Below the pieces are notes generated by a model. The model was not told the origin of the DNA. It made no database searches and was given only the letters and a program-made list of their open reading frames with translations. Made by a program: the position numbers and the translations under genes. A DNA stretch of 43,266 nt from Paenibacillus profundus (lineage in GTDB: Bacteria; Bacillota; Bacilli; Paenibacillales; Paenibacillaceae). Numbering within the stretch: the stretch's first letter is position 1; each line of letters opens with the position of its first letter. The stretch lies in contig NZ_JAJNBZ010000043.1 of NCBI RefSeq assembly GCF_021369635.1, forward strand, positions 1-43,266, in the 5' to 3' direction. Of the stretch, positions 16,681-25,174 are shown piece after piece.

Positions 16681-18024
16681 CTATACCTCATGCTCTTCCA
16701 AAAACTTGATGTCAAAATCACCTTGCACGAAATTCGGATGCTGCAAGAGACGCATATGGAACGGAATCGTCGTATGGATGCCCTCGATGGCGAACTCGGA
16801 TAACGCCCGCTTCATGCGCTCAATCGCTTCTTCCCGCGTTGGCGCCCACACGATAAGCTTCGCTATCATGGAATCGTAGTGAGGCGAAATAACATATCCC
16901 GGATATGCAGCGCTATCCACCCGCACTCCGAAGCCCCCTGGAGGCAGATAGAAATGAATCTGTCCAGCTGACGGCATAAAGTTGCGTGCCGGATCTTCTG
17001 CGTTCACACGGCATTCTATCGCCCAACCATCAATCTGAACATTCTCTTGACGGAAGGATAAAGGTTCGCCTTGAGCTACGAGGATCATTTCTTTAATCAG
17101 ATCGATTCCCGTAATCATTTCCGTGACCGGATGCTCAACTTGAATCCGTGTATTCATTTCCATGAAGTAAAATTGACCGTCCGGTCCCAGCAAAAATTCC
17201 AACGTCCCTGCTCCGGAATAATCAACGGCTAGAGCCGCACGCACGGCAGCTTCCCCCATACGCTCACGAATATCCGGTGTCAAAATAGAACAAGGCGCTT
17301 CTTCGATCAGTTTCTGACGGCGCCGCTGAATGGAACAGTCACGTTCACCTAAGTGAACAGCATGACCGTGTTTGTCCGCAATAATCTGGATTTCAACGTG
17401 TTTCATCCCCGTCAAAAGTTTCTCTAGATAAACTCCGGCGTTTCCGAATGCTCTTTCCGCTTCTTGTTGAGCCGTAGTCATTTGCTTCACGAGCGAGTCT
17501 TCATTCTCGGCAATCCGAATCCCTTTACCACCCCCACCGGCTGTCGCCTTGATGATGATGGGATAGCCGATGTCACGAGCGATCATTAACGCTTCATCCA
17601 TATCTTCCACCAGACCGTTAGAACCGGGGATAACCGGAACCCCCGCATCCTTCATCGTCTGCTTCGCAACCGCTTTGTCCCCCATACGCTCAATGGCGTC
17701 GGAAGACGGTCCGATAAACGTAATGCCGCACGATTCGCAAATATCCGCAAAATCAGCGTTCTCCGCTAGAAATCCGTAACCTGGATGCACGGCATCACAT
17801 TCGGTCAACGTAGCAACACTCATAATATTGGTGAAATTCAAATAACTCTCTTTGGATGATGTCGGTCCGATACAATACGCTTCATCAGCCAATCGTACGT
17901 GCAGAGCATCGCGGTCTGCTTCAGAATATACAGCTACGGTTGCAATCCCGAGCTCTCGGCAAGCGCGAATGATACGAACAGCGATTTCACCACGGTTAGC
18001 AATAAGAATCTTCTGAAACTTCAT
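16681..18024 (-). CDS. accC: Biotin carboxylase subunit of acetyl-CoA carboxylase
   Basis: AccC carboxylates biotin on AccB with ATP and bicarbonate, the first half of malonyl-CoA synthesis. The N-terminal domain begins [20 protein letters not shown]. The ATP-grasp loop is [13 protein letters not shown]. Active-site residues lie in [16 protein letters not shown] (as [16 protein letters not shown] here). The C-terminal domain includes ECRVNAEDP. The length is 447 residues. The ATG at 18024, behind AAGGAGG, is chosen over an upstream in-frame start at 18048. It follows accB by 48 bases. Confidence 0.97.
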   Translation of the reverse strand: MKFQKILIANRGEIAVRIIRACRELGIATVAVYSEADRDALHVRLADEAYCIGPTSSKESYLNFTNIMSVATLTECDAVHPGYGFLAENADFADICESCGITFIGPSSDAIERMGDKAVAKQTMKDAGVPVIPGSNGLVEDMDEALMIARDIGYPIIIKATAGGGGKGIRIAENEDSLVKQMTTAQQEAERAFGNAGVYLEKLLTGMKHVEIQIIADKHGHAVHLGERDCSIQRRRQKLIEEAPCSILTPDIRERMGEAAVRAALAVDYSGAGTLEFLLGPDGQFYFMEMNTRIQVEHPVTEMITGIDLIKEMILVAQGEPLSFRQENVQIDGWAIECRVNAEDPARNFMPSAGQIHFYLPPGGFGVRVDSAAYPGYVISPHYDSMIAKLIVWAPTREEAIERMKRALSEFAIEGIHTTIPFHMRLLQHPNFVQGDFDIKFLEEHEV

Positions 18025-18072
18025 CCTGAGACCTCCTTGGCTTGGCATTTGATTCGGAATGGGGATCCCTCG

Positions 18073-18573
18073 TCATTCCGGCTTCACCAAGAATAAAGTC
18101 TGGCCGAATTCGACCAATTGCCCGTTCTCTACAAGCACTTCAACGATTTCACCTTTGACTTCGGCTTCAAGCTCATTCATCAACTTCATCGCTTCCAATA
18201 TGCATACAACCGATTTCTCATTGATCTTATCCCCTGTGTTAACGAAAGACGGAGCTTCCGGAGACGGCGCACTATAGAACGTGCCTACCATCGGCGATAC
18301 GATCTTGTGCAGTCCCGCCTGATCTGCCACCTGGGCAGCGGACGCTTCCGCAGGCTTCTCAGCAGCAGTCTCTACTGCTGCAGCAGGTTGCTGAGGAGCA
18401 ACCGATACGACAGGATATGTATGCTGTGCAGGTGCAGGTTGGACGCTGATAACTTCGGTTTTGCCTGGCTTGCGAATGGATAGACGGTAACCTTCGTTCT
18501 CGATTTCCAGTTCATGCACAGAAGTCTGGTCCAACAGCTTTATCAACTCTTTGATTTCGCTTATCTTGAACAA
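18073..18573 (-). CDS. accB: Biotin carboxyl carrier protein of acetyl-CoA carboxylase
   Basis: AccB carries the biotin that moves CO2 from AccC to AccDA. The N-terminal part (about 1-35) is the usual FKISEIKELIKLLDQTSVHELEIE leader. A flexible Ala/Pro/Gln-rich linker spans about 40-85. The biotinyl domain ends the protein, with biotinylation Lys130 in ILEAMKLMNELEAEV. The start is TTG at 18571-18573 behind GAGGAGTG. It has its own extended -10 promoter and a leader with an inverted repeat. Confidence 0.96.
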   Translation of the reverse strand: MFKISEIKELIKLLDQTSVHELEIENEGYRLSIRKPGKTEVISVQPAPAQHTYPVVSVAPQQPAAAVETAAEKPAEASAAQVADQAGLHKIVSPMVGTFYSAPSPEAPSFVNTGDKINEKSVVCILEAMKLMNELEAEVKGEIVEVLVENGQLVEFGQTLFLVKPE

Positions 18574-18607
18574 AACTTTTCACTCCTCGTGACAATATGT
18601 ATAAAAG

Positions 18608-18636
18608 GTAGATTCGTTTCAAAGCGGACAATCTAC
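18608..18636 (-). promoter_or_regulatory. Inverted repeat in the accB leader
   Basis: GTAGATT (18608-18614) and AATCTAC (18630-18636) are perfect inverted copies around 15 bases. The repeat lies just after the predicted transcription start, so it could be an operator overlapping +1 or a 5' mRNA stem-loop. It does not look like the FapR site that governs some fatty-acid genes. Confidence 0.4.
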
Positions 18637-18646
18637 AGACGTATGT

Positions 18647-18655
18647 ATTATATCA
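18647..18655 (-). promoter_or_regulatory. Extended -10 promoter of accB
   Basis: TGATATAAT on the minus strand (18647-18655) is a perfect -10 with the TGn extension. The -35 zone overlaps the upstream terminator and shows no good hexamer. Transcription would begin near 18640. Confidence 0.6.
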
Positions 18656-18675
18656 CAAACGCATCAAATGGAAAG

Positions 18676-18696
18676 AGCCCAGTTTTGAACTGGGCT
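18676..18696 (-). terminator. Terminator of the spoIIIA operon
   Basis: AGCCCAGTT and AACTGGGCT form a perfect 9-bp stem with a 3-base loop, 18 bases after the spoIIIAH stop. The minus-strand tail CTTTCC is only moderately T-rich. Confidence 0.7.
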
Positions 18697-18713
18697 TGTT
18701 CCTATTGCAAGCG

Positions 18714-19526
18714 TTACTCCGATACATATTGCACGCTTACCTTATCTTGAGTCACGTCTAACTCTTTCATCAGCTTGTCGATAATGTCGACCGCTTCTTT
18801 CACTTCCATCTTGTCGCTTTGCACGACAACTTTGTATCTATCGTTATCTTGCGTAATGACGGCGTTATCGTATTCCTTCTGCAATTCGGATTCCAGGTTC
18901 GTAATCTTCGTTTCACGCTCGTCCAACACGTTCATTTCCTCATAGGCTTGGGACCACTTGTCTCCGGTCGTATTAGAGTCGTTAATCATCGCCATGAGCC
19001 GCTCCATATCTTGCTGATACTGCTCATTGCGCTGCATTTGCTTCTCTTCGATCATGCTGCGTTTCATAACGCCTTCGGCCTCAATCTGATCGAGGATGGC
19101 CTGTTCCTTGTCTCCCGTCTTTGCGTTGCCTGCGGATGCCGTGCCATCTTCCGTATCCGTCTTCGCAGCCTTATCCTGAGGGGTTGCAGCCGCTCCCGCT
19201 TGGTCATCCTTAACCTTGCCGGCATCGGTCTGTGTCGTCGCCGCACCATTCGTTCCCGCTCCCTCACCGGTCATGGCGCTTCCTTCCGCGGCATTCCCTG
19301 TGGCCTTCGATTCAGCCTCATCACCAGTGGATACCGGAGTCACTTGAATTTCCGGCAGTTGACTTACCTCGGTCGCATCCCCCTTGAGCTGTTCTCCCAT
19401 TCGGACGTTATCCGCTGTCTCCTGCAGCGGGGATGGCGTATCTTCCGTAAACAAGTAGTATGCGGACAGCACCACCATTAAGCTCAGCATCGAAACCAGC
19501 CATATCGTTTGTCTTTTTGTGTTCAT
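18714..19526 (-). CDS. spoIIIAH: Stage III sporulation protein AH
   Basis: SpoIIIAH is the mother-cell partner of forespore SpoIIQ in the feeding-tube channel. Residues 7-26 form a membrane anchor (IWLVSMLSLMVVLSAYYLF). The C-terminal third is the YscJ/FliF-like ring domain (ENLESEL-like ITNLESELQKEYDNAVITQDNDRYKVVVQSD, then VDIIDKLMKELDVTQDKVSVQYV). Between them lies an Ala/Gly/Thr/Asp-rich linker (about 60-140). At 270 residues the protein is longer than B. subtilis SpoIIIAH (about 218), the excess being linker. GGAGGAAG precedes the ATG. Confidence 0.95.
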   Translation of the reverse strand: MNTKRQTIWLVSMLSLMVVLSAYYLFTEDTPSPLQETADNVRMGEQLKGDATEVSQLPEIQVTPVSTGDEAESKATGNAAEGSAMTGEGAGTNGAATTQTDAGKVKDDQAGAAATPQDKAAKTDTEDGTASAGNAKTGDKEQAILDQIEAEGVMKRSMIEEKQMQRNEQYQQDMERLMAMINDSNTTGDKWSQAYEEMNVLDERETKITNLESELQKEYDNAVITQDNDRYKVVVQSDKMEVKEAVDIIDKLMKELDVTQDKVSVQYVSE

Positions 19527-19572
19527 CGTTACACTTCCTCCTTCTCCATTCTCGCGTTCTGCCTATTCTTTG

Positions 19573-20238
19573 CTACTCGGCGATTTTGCGTGGGACGACC
19601 GATATGCGGTACGCTGGCACATTCAATCCTTTTTCCACGGCATCGACAATCATCTGCTTCACCACCGCGTTCTCTGCCCCTTTGGCGACGACGACGACTC
19701 CGCGCACTTTCGGCTTGATGCGCTTCGTTACAATCGGAGTCTGATTGCCTGAATCCTGGTACATGACAATTTCACCATCGCGCGTGTAATTGGTGACATT
19801 GCGTTTGCCTCCGTTTGCATCAGTTTCGTTCGTCTGCTGCTGATTGTCTTTGTAATTGCGTTGAACGATGATCTCTTCGGTCGAATCAATTGTGACAAGC
19901 ACATCTACTTGTCCGACGCCTACAATTTCTTCCAAGATGCTTTTGACTCGTGATTCAAACGATCTTTCAACGGATTCGAATGCAATCGTAGAAGCTGCTG
20001 CAGCTGAATCCTTCCCATCTACCGTTTCGAACGCACCGACTGCCGGAGGCTCCCTGCCCGTATTTTTTTTGCCTGTAAGCCCCCCATTGCTGCTGTCAAA
20101 CGGTTGAAACGACCCGTACAAGAGGAGTGCCGCACCTACGAGACCGAGAATGAGCAGCCAGCGGAACGTTCGTACGCGCTTCGAACCGTTTGCACCCTTG
20201 CCGATCCACTTTTCGACCTGCTGCAACCATTTCGCCAA
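19573..20238 (-). CDS. spoIIIAG: Stage III sporulation protein AG
   Basis: SpoIIIAG forms a large ring in the intermembrane space as part of the SpoIIIA-SpoIIQ channel. It has a single anchor (about residues 27-44, WLLILGLVGAALLLYGSF) and a ring-building domain: SRVKSILEEIVGVGQVDVLVTIDSTEEIIVQRNYKD and KPKVRGVVVVAKGAENAVVKQMIVDAVEKGLNVPAYRISVVPRK. The length of 221 residues matches the family. The start is TTG at 20236-20238, nine bases after AAGGCGG. A 204-base gap separates it from spoIIIAF, unusual for this tightly packed operon. The gap holds a dispersed-repeat copy. Confidence 0.95.
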   Translation of the reverse strand: MAKWLQQVEKWIGKGANGSKRVRTFRWLLILGLVGAALLLYGSFQPFDSSNGGLTGKKNTGREPPAVGAFETVDGKDSAAAASTIAFESVERSFESRVKSILEEIVGVGQVDVLVTIDSTEEIIVQRNYKDNQQQTNETDANGGKRNVTNYTRDGEIVMYQDSGNQTPIVTKRIKPKVRGVVVVAKGAENAVVKQMIVDAVEKGLNVPAYRISVVPRKIAE

Positions 20239-20357
20239 CGCTATCGACCGCCTTTTGCGTAGAATGGACTTGCTCTCACTTGTCCTATTTTCACCTATAC
20301 GCGTTTCTTTTGTTTTTATGACCGATTTACGATCGTTTTTTTAAAATTAGTACCTTT

Positions 20358-20396
20358 AGTGCGTGTTCAAAAAGGTCACTTTTCAGCACCGAGAAG
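20358..20396 (+). repeat. Dispersed repeat, copy A (partial)
   Basis: The 35 bases at 20362-20396 match 40144-40178 at 33 of 35 positions (CGTGTTCAAAAAG.., then CACTTTTCAGCACCGAGAAG identical). The first 15 bases at 20358 also equal 42301-42315. The 3' half with the right inverted arm is missing or diverged. It lies in the spoIIIAF-spoIIIAG gap. Confidence 0.85.
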
Positions 20397-20442
20397 TACA
20401 AGTTTGCAAGAAAACGATATCGGAAGCATTTCTCGAAAAAGA

Positions 20443-21261
20443 TTAGTATTTGTTCGTTTCTGTCCACTGAATTGATATTTGCTCAGGAGAGACGAGCCAG
20501 GAAGCCGTTAACGCCCTGATCGCTTGTGTCTCTATCTCAGCGCTGACTTGTTTTTTTATGATGGATGTCGAGGCAGGCGCAGCCGTCGATCGTTGCGTTG
20601 TCGGAGAGCTACCGGAGTCACTGCGTTGTGTTGTATCGACGTGTACCTTTTCAACATTTTGAACGTCTTCAATCGCTTCAATAGGCAATGGAGACACACT
20701 TTCCTGACGCTCACGGGCGGAAGGTGCAGACGATGAAGCCGGAATTTCGGCAACCTCTTTCATAATGACCGTTATCCGCTCGATAACAGGCTGCCCCTGC
20801 TTGACATCGCGGGATAGCGTTACGTCAATATCCGCTACTTCCGCATGCAACACTTGTTGAGAATCGGAATCCGAATCCGATTCATCCGATGACCTGAGGG
20901 CCACACTGAGCTGTTCCTTCATGCGGGATTCGATCTCCAGAGCGGCTAGACGAAGCGCATCTGCCTGCCGTTCCCGCGCCAGCTGCTCCCCTTGCTGTTG
21001 TATATTTGCTAAGCTTGTCCGCTCATTCCCCGCAGCTTGCGTGCCGGAAGACAACATCGTATTCCACTGTTCGGCTAATTCATCCGTTACTTTCGCATCG
21101 AACAGCTTCAGCACGGGAGACAGCAGCGTAAGTAATATAATCAGGCTCAGCATGAGCTTAACATAACGCTGCATTGTGCGATTCGGCAGCAGCAAGTCTA
21201 TGAATGTCGCCAGTAGAATGATCATTATTATTTCTTTCAGCCATTGACCTAACCAGCTCAT
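20443..21261 (-). CDS. spoIIIAF: Stage III sporulation protein AF
   Basis: SpoIIIAF is a component of the SpoIIIA channel complex. Two N-terminal transmembrane segments (about 8-26 and 34-52) carry the family pattern LKEIIMIILLATFIDLLLPNRTMQRYVKLMLSLIILLTLLSPVLKLF. The remainder is soluble and Gln/Glu/Ser-rich, with a ring-building-type end (ALTASWLVSPEQISIQW). At 272 residues it is clearly longer than B. subtilis SpoIIIAF (about 206). The extra length is a low-complexity Ser/Ala/Thr stretch (about 180-235). GGAAGGAG lies before the ATG. Confidence 0.93.
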   Translation of the reverse strand: MSWLGQWLKEIIMIILLATFIDLLLPNRTMQRYVKLMLSLIILLTLLSPVLKLFDAKVTDELAEQWNTMLSSGTQAAGNERTSLANIQQQGEQLARERQADALRLAALEIESRMKEQLSVALRSSDESDSDSDSQQVLHAEVADIDVTLSRDVKQGQPVIERITVIMKEVAEIPASSSAPSARERQESVSPLPIEAIEDVQNVEKVHVDTTQRSDSGSSPTTQRSTAAPASTSIIKKQVSAEIETQAIRALTASWLVSPEQISIQWTETNKY

Positions 21262-21294
21262 GCCACGAGCTCCTTCCCCACATGCTTGACAACG

Positions 21295-22545
21295 CTACCT
21301 CATCATGACCGTGACGTTACCTGCGGTTAACAGTATCGTAATGGCGAGAAAGAACATTAAGCCCACAGCTGCCATAGCGGCAAACACGTAGATCATGCTG
21401 TTGCCGACTGTCTTGAGACATCCGACGACAGGACTGTCGCCGAGCGGCTGCATGACGGCGGAGGATACGTTGTAAATAAGCGCCAGCGTTAAAATTTTGA
21501 TGGCCGGAAAAGCGCATAAGAACAATAAAATGATGACCCCTGTCAAGCCGACTGCATTCTTAACCAGCAGCGATGCCGAGATGACCGTATCCGTCGCGTC
21601 AGAGAATGCGCGTCCCACGACGGGCACGAAGTTGCCTGTAATGTACTTTGCTGTTCGTATCGTGACACCGTCCGTTATCGAGCTCGTAACACCTTGCACG
21701 GAGATCACGCCCAAAAAAATGGTAAGCAGCACACCTAGCAGCCCTACGCTAATATTGCGCAGCAAATTGGCAAGCTGCGTCACCTTATACTTGTCCGACA
21801 ACGCACTGACGATATGAAGAACCGCTGAAAAAAATAGCAGCGGAAACACCCCCGCATAAATCAGCGTGCCGATAATGTGCACCATGAAGACGATGAGCGG
21901 ATGCATGACGGAGACCGTAACCACACTGCCCATCGAAGCAAGCAGCGTGAATAGGAGCGGCACCATCGCCATCATGAAGTGAATCATGCTCGAAATCGCA
22001 TCCTTCGCGTATCCAATCGCGATGTGGAAGCTATTGATCGCCAATATAATAATGACCATGTATGAGATGGCGTAGGCGATTTTACTGACCGCATTTCGTT
22101 CAAACGCGGTCTGCAACGTCTCCAACACCATGCTGAATACAGCTAATATAACGATCGTCACGATGAGCTTGCCGTTCATGACCACTTCCTGCATTAAGAA
22201 CATGCTAATCGCTCTCAGCACATTGCCTATTGTAAGCTTCTCCCCGCCGGGAAGCAGGATGTCCACGAAGCTGGGCATGGCATCCTTCGGAAAAAAGCCG
22301 CCATATTGGGTCAGCAAATCATTCCAATAGCGCTCAACTTCCCCCGTCTGCAGCCGGTTGGCTTGCTGCTCCACCCAGGCTTTCGTCGCTATGGAAGAAG
22401 CAGGCTTTTCCTTATGGGACAGCTCGTCCGGAGCGGCAAATCCAACACCGATAAAGGCGAACAGGAAACAGCACATCATGGCGATCCACGTCCACTTGAG
22501 CCTATTCGACTTAGTCAGCGACCTTTTCAATTGGCTTCGATCCAT
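21295..22545 (-). CDS. spoIIIAE: Stage III sporulation protein AE
   Basis: SpoIIIAE is the large polytopic membrane subunit of the SpoIIIA complex and may form the membrane pore. It has a signal-like N-terminal segment (WIAMMCCFLFAFIGVGFA). A soluble region of about 80 residues (VEQQANRLQTGEVERYWNDL, then FVDILLPGGEKLTIGNVLRAI) follows. At least six further hydrophobic segments run from about residue 115 to the end. The length of 416 residues agrees with the family. It is spaced 13 bases from spoIIIAD. Confidence 0.95.
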   Translation of the reverse strand: MDRSQLKRSLTKSNRLKWTWIAMMCCFLFAFIGVGFAAPDELSHKEKPASSIATKAWVEQQANRLQTGEVERYWNDLLTQYGGFFPKDAMPSFVDILLPGGEKLTIGNVLRAISMFLMQEVVMNGKLIVTIVILAVFSMVLETLQTAFERNAVSKIAYAISYMVIIILAINSFHIAIGYAKDAISSMIHFMMAMVPLLFTLLASMGSVVTVSVMHPLIVFMVHIIGTLIYAGVFPLLFFSAVLHIVSALSDKYKVTQLANLLRNISVGLLGVLLTIFLGVISVQGVTSSITDGVTIRTAKYITGNFVPVVGRAFSDATDTVISASLLVKNAVGLTGVIILLFLCAFPAIKILTLALIYNVSSAVMQPLGDSPVVGCLKTVGNSMIYVFAAMAAVGLMFFLAITILLTAGNVTVMMR

Positions 22546-22558
22546 TCGCTCTCCATCC

Positions 22559-22948
22559 TTACGCCGGAAGCAATCTCATCACCGTTTCGATAATGACACT
22601 AATAATCGGGATGGCCAGAACCATGATAAGCACTTTCCCTGCAAGCTCAATCTTTGAAGCGATACCTTCTTGTCCAGCATCGCGCACGACTTGGGCCCCG
22701 AATTCCGCGATGTAAGCAATCCCGATTATTTTCAAAATCGTCTTTAAATAGACGGGTTGAATTCCTGAGCGCTCCGCCAAGTCCTCAAGCACATGAATGA
22801 CGGTTTCTATCTTCCCGATGAGGAAGAGAAAGATTAATATCCCCGCAAAGGCAGATATTAAAAAAGCAAACATCGGTTTCTGCTCTTTTACGACAAGTAC
22901 CAGAATCGTTGCGAGCAGCCCGAGACCTACCACTTGAATGATTTCCAT
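22559..22948 (-). CDS. spoIIIAD: Stage III sporulation protein AD
   Basis: SpoIIIAD is a small membrane protein of the channel complex, related to SpoIIIAC. The 129 residues form about four hydrophobic helices (IIQVVGLGLLATILVLVV, MFAFLISAFAGILIFLFLI, YLKTILKIIGIAYIAEFGAQ, IELAGKVLIMVLAIPIISVI). The length and the AEFGAQVVRDAGQEGIASKIE segment match the family. AGGTGAT precedes the ATG at 22948. Confidence 0.95.
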   Translation of the reverse strand: MEIIQVVGLGLLATILVLVVKEQKPMFAFLISAFAGILIFLFLIGKIETVIHVLEDLAERSGIQPVYLKTILKIIGIAYIAEFGAQVVRDAGQEGIASKIELAGKVLIMVLAIPIISVIIETVMRLLPA

Positions 22949-23001
22949 GAAATCACCTGCCGAGCAGAATCCATTTTAGACCCATTTTTGATCACACATT
23001 A

Positions 23002-23205
23002 TCATTGAAACAAGAAGATGGTCTTAATCTCTTGAAAAAGGTGATCCAGCAAGCGGACGACCATGAATAAGACCACGACAAAGCCGATTACCGTCACCCA
23101 ATGGGCCATATCTTCTTTTCCCATTTGCTTCAGCACGGTATGAATCATCGCAATGATGATGCCGATTCCGGCAATTTGGAAAATGGCGCTAACATCCACA
23201 CTCAT
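23002..23205 (-). CDS. spoIIIAC: Stage III sporulation protein AC
   Basis: This 67-residue protein has two transmembrane helices (IFQIAGIGIIIAMIHTVLKQMG and WVTVIGFVVVLFMVVRLLDHLF), the typical SpoIIIAC form. The frame is open further upstream to 23271, but that part overlaps spoIIIAB and is unlike the family. The ATG at 23205 (MSVDVSAIFQ) is taken as the start, with GAGGTG upstream. Confidence 0.95.
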   Translation of the reverse strand: MSVDVSAIFQIAGIGIIIAMIHTVLKQMGKEDMAHWVTVIGFVVVLFMVVRLLDHLFQEIKTIFLFQ

Positions 23206-23216
23206 CCCCTGGCACC

Positions 23217-23741
23217 TCAATACATCAAAATAACAGCTAACAATCCGCTTAATACGCCCAGACTCCGGCACATCGTACCGTACCGTTGATGTTCTTCCCT
23301 GGCCGTGCTTTCCTCCTGCTCCAACTGCTTGACGGCATGCCGAATGTGCTTTCTCTGATCCTCGCGATCGCTTACGCCTAAGCTGTAGCCGAGCTCGTTC
23401 AAAATTCGTATGTCGTCCTTGGCAAGCGCCGTCTTCCTTCCATTACGCCGCCACGCGTGTTCCCAAGCTTCCCGGGCAGTCAATGGAGGACCATCGGCAC
23501 CATTCATCGCTTGAGCGGCCTCCGAAAAGATAAATTGAAGCGGAGAAGGCATTTGCCTGCTGATGTCGGTAAACGCGGTCGAGAGCGGCGTATGACCGTA
23601 CACAATCGCCGTCTCCAGTCGTTGAAGCGCATGATTGAGCAAACGCAGCTGCTTCGGACGCGCCGCGTATTGCGCCGCCTTCAACCAGCCGATGCTGGAG
23701 GCCGAGGCGATGAGAAGCGCCGCTCCAAAAAATTTAACGAT
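23217..23741 (-). CDS. spoIIIAB: Stage III sporulation protein AB (apparent ATC start)
   Basis: SpoIIIAB is a membrane-anchored component of the SpoIIIA complex. An N-terminal anchor (KFFGAALLIASASSIGW) and a helical soluble domain (QLRLLNHALQRLETAIVYGHTPLSTAFTDI, then AWEHAWRRNGRKTALAKDDIRILNELGYSLGVSDREDQRKHI) end in a C-terminal hydrophobic segment (LGVLSGLLAVILMY). The anchor aligns with the usual start (M-LKLLGA in homologues against I-VKFFGA here) only if translation begins at the ATC at 23739-23741. That ATC is preceded by AGGGAGGGGG and overlaps the spoIIIAA stop. The first standard start in frame is TTG at 23684, which would remove the anchor. No ATG, GTG or TTG fits the expected position. 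Confidence 0.88.
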   Translation of the reverse strand: MVKFFGAALLIASASSIGWLKAAQYAARPKQLRLLNHALQRLETAIVYGHTPLSTAFTDISRQMPSPLQFIFSEAAQAMNGADGPPLTAREAWEHAWRRNGRKTALAKDDIRILNELGYSLGVSDREDQRKHIRHAVKQLEQEESTAREEHQRYGTMCRSLGVLSGLLAVILMY

Positions 23742-24741
23742 CGGTGCCCCCTCCCTTCTTGATACCTTGGCTATCCTGCCCCTGCAGTGCCCTGCGCTTC
23801 TCGTCGTACACTTTCCGCTGCCATTCGCGCTTGGAACGCTTCAGTACGACGATGCGGCCAAATGCCCCTTCGTCCATCAACTGCTGAATGCTTGGACGCT
23901 TTATCAGATCGTCTATATCCGCTCCGTGAGCCGAGGCAATCAGCCTTACGCCCGCATGCATCGCTTCGCGCATCGCATGCAAGTCCTCGTCCCGCCCGAA
24001 TTCGTCGACGATGAGCACATCAGGAGACATAGAGCGAATGAACATCATCATTCCTTCCGCCTTCGGACAGCCGTCCATGACATCGGTCCGGTAGCCTAAA
24101 TCATAGCTTGGTACGCCTTTGATGCACCCGGCAATCTCCGAACGCTCATCGACGATGCCCACCTTCAACGCTTTCCATCTTGCTTCAGGATGATTCCATG
24201 CCCCCGTGCCAACTGCACGCGCAATATCGCGGAGCATCGTCGTCTTCCCATGCTGCGGTGGAGAGACAATCAACGTGTGATACACGGTCTGATGTCTGAA
24301 ATCAAGCATCATCGGCATAATGGAGTCGGCAATTCCTCGCACTTCTCTTGCTATTCGAATATTAAATCCTGTAATCTCTCGTAAATGACTGACACTGCCC
24401 TGTGTTAACACGGTCCGTCCCGCCAAGCCGATGCGATGCCCTCCCGGGATGGTCACGAACCCGCGGCGCAGCTCCTCTTCCATCGTATATAGCGAATGAT
24501 TCGTAATGAAATCGAGTAATTGATGACCGTCCTCACGGCTTGGACGATAGGCCGCATCGGGGTCCTCCGTCACCGTGCCGAGCGGGGTCACTAAATAGAA
24601 GTCTCCCATCACGCCGATTTCAAGCGGCCGTCTTTCCCGTATACGAATTTCTTCCAGTTCGGCAAGCATCCGTGCAGGCAGACGCATCAGGACGGATTTC
24701 AGTTCCGGAGGCAGCACTGCTGACCAACTCAGAGTATTCAT
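23734..24741 (-). CDS. spoIIIAA: Stage III sporulation ATPase SpoIIIAA
   Basis: SpoIIIAA is the secretion-type ATPase of the mother-cell channel complex. The Walker A region is SPPQHGKTTMLRD (about residues 170-182), a GPPxxGKTT-like form with Ser in place of the first Gly. The Walker B region is MSPDVLIVDEFGRDED. GGHRIGLAGR and ITGFNIRIAREVRG are family hallmarks. The start is the ATG at 24741 (MNTLSWSAVLPPEL) behind GGGGGG. The frame extends to 24789 but without family similarity. It is the first gene of the eight-gene operon, with a candidate SigE promoter about 110 bases upstream. Confidence 0.95.
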   Translation of the reverse strand: MNTLSWSAVLPPELKSVLMRLPARMLAELEEIRIRERRPLEIGVMGDFYLVTPLGTVTEDPDAAYRPSREDGHQLLDFITNHSLYTMEEELRRGFVTIPGGHRIGLAGRTVLTQGSVSHLREITGFNIRIAREVRGIADSIMPMMLDFRHQTVYHTLIVSPPQHGKTTMLRDIARAVGTGAWNHPEARWKALKVGIVDERSEIAGCIKGVPSYDLGYRTDVMDGCPKAEGMMMFIRSMSPDVLIVDEFGRDEDLHAMREAMHAGVRLIASAHGADIDDLIKRPSIQQLMDEGAFGRIVVLKRSKREWQRKVYDEKRRALQGQDSQGIKKGGGTDR

Positions 24742-24852
24742 ATCTGTTCCCCCCATGCAGACACGCTGCAACGCTGTGTGAGGAGGCACACGTTTTCTGC
24801 GTGTAAGGCTGCCTCTGCTTCGACATTGACTGTGTCGCTGCTCGTATCAACA

Positions 24853-24881
24853 TATGTATGGTTCTTGTCCCTCATTTATGC
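24853..24881 (-). promoter_or_regulatory. Candidate SigE promoter of the spoIIIA operon
   Basis: On the minus strand GCATAAA (24875-24881) and CATACATA (24853-24860) are 14 bases apart. The SigE consensus is roughly kmATATT-N13/15-CATACAnT, and spoIIIA is a known SigE operon. The match is good but not perfect in either hexamer. Confidence 0.55.
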
Positions 24882-24904
24882 AACAAGCCGCACTATCTAT
24901 ATGT

Positions 24905-25174
24905 CTATTTCTTGAGAATGCCGATAAGCAGACAAGTTACCCCAACGACGATCCACGCTATTTTGTTCCAGTTGAGCTTGTCCGCCATACCAATTAGTCC
25001 GATCGTCGTCGTCGCGATTAATACCATCGGCCCAACCAAAGCAAGCAGCGAATTCACCGCCAGTGCCCGCTCCGGTTGGTTAAGCCTCAGCATAATGATC
25101 GCTGCCGTTATTTCCAAACATCCTGACATCACTCTCAGCCCGGCCATACTTGCGACAAATTTATCAATCGACAC
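24905..25174 (-). CDS. yqhV: YqhV-family membrane protein (DUF2619)
   Basis: The 89-residue protein has three hydrophobic segments (about 20-32, 38-62 and 70-88), with MSGCLEITAAIIMLRLNQPERALAVNSLLALVGPMVLI in the middle. This matches YqhV, a small protein of unknown function encoded just upstream of spoIIIAA in B. subtilis. The start is GTG at 25172-25174 behind GAAGGAGGG. Confidence 0.88.
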   Translation of the reverse strand: MSIDKFVASMAGLRVMSGCLEITAAIIMLRLNQPERALAVNSLLALVGPMVLIATTTIGLIGMADKLNWNKIAWIVVGVTCLLIGILKK

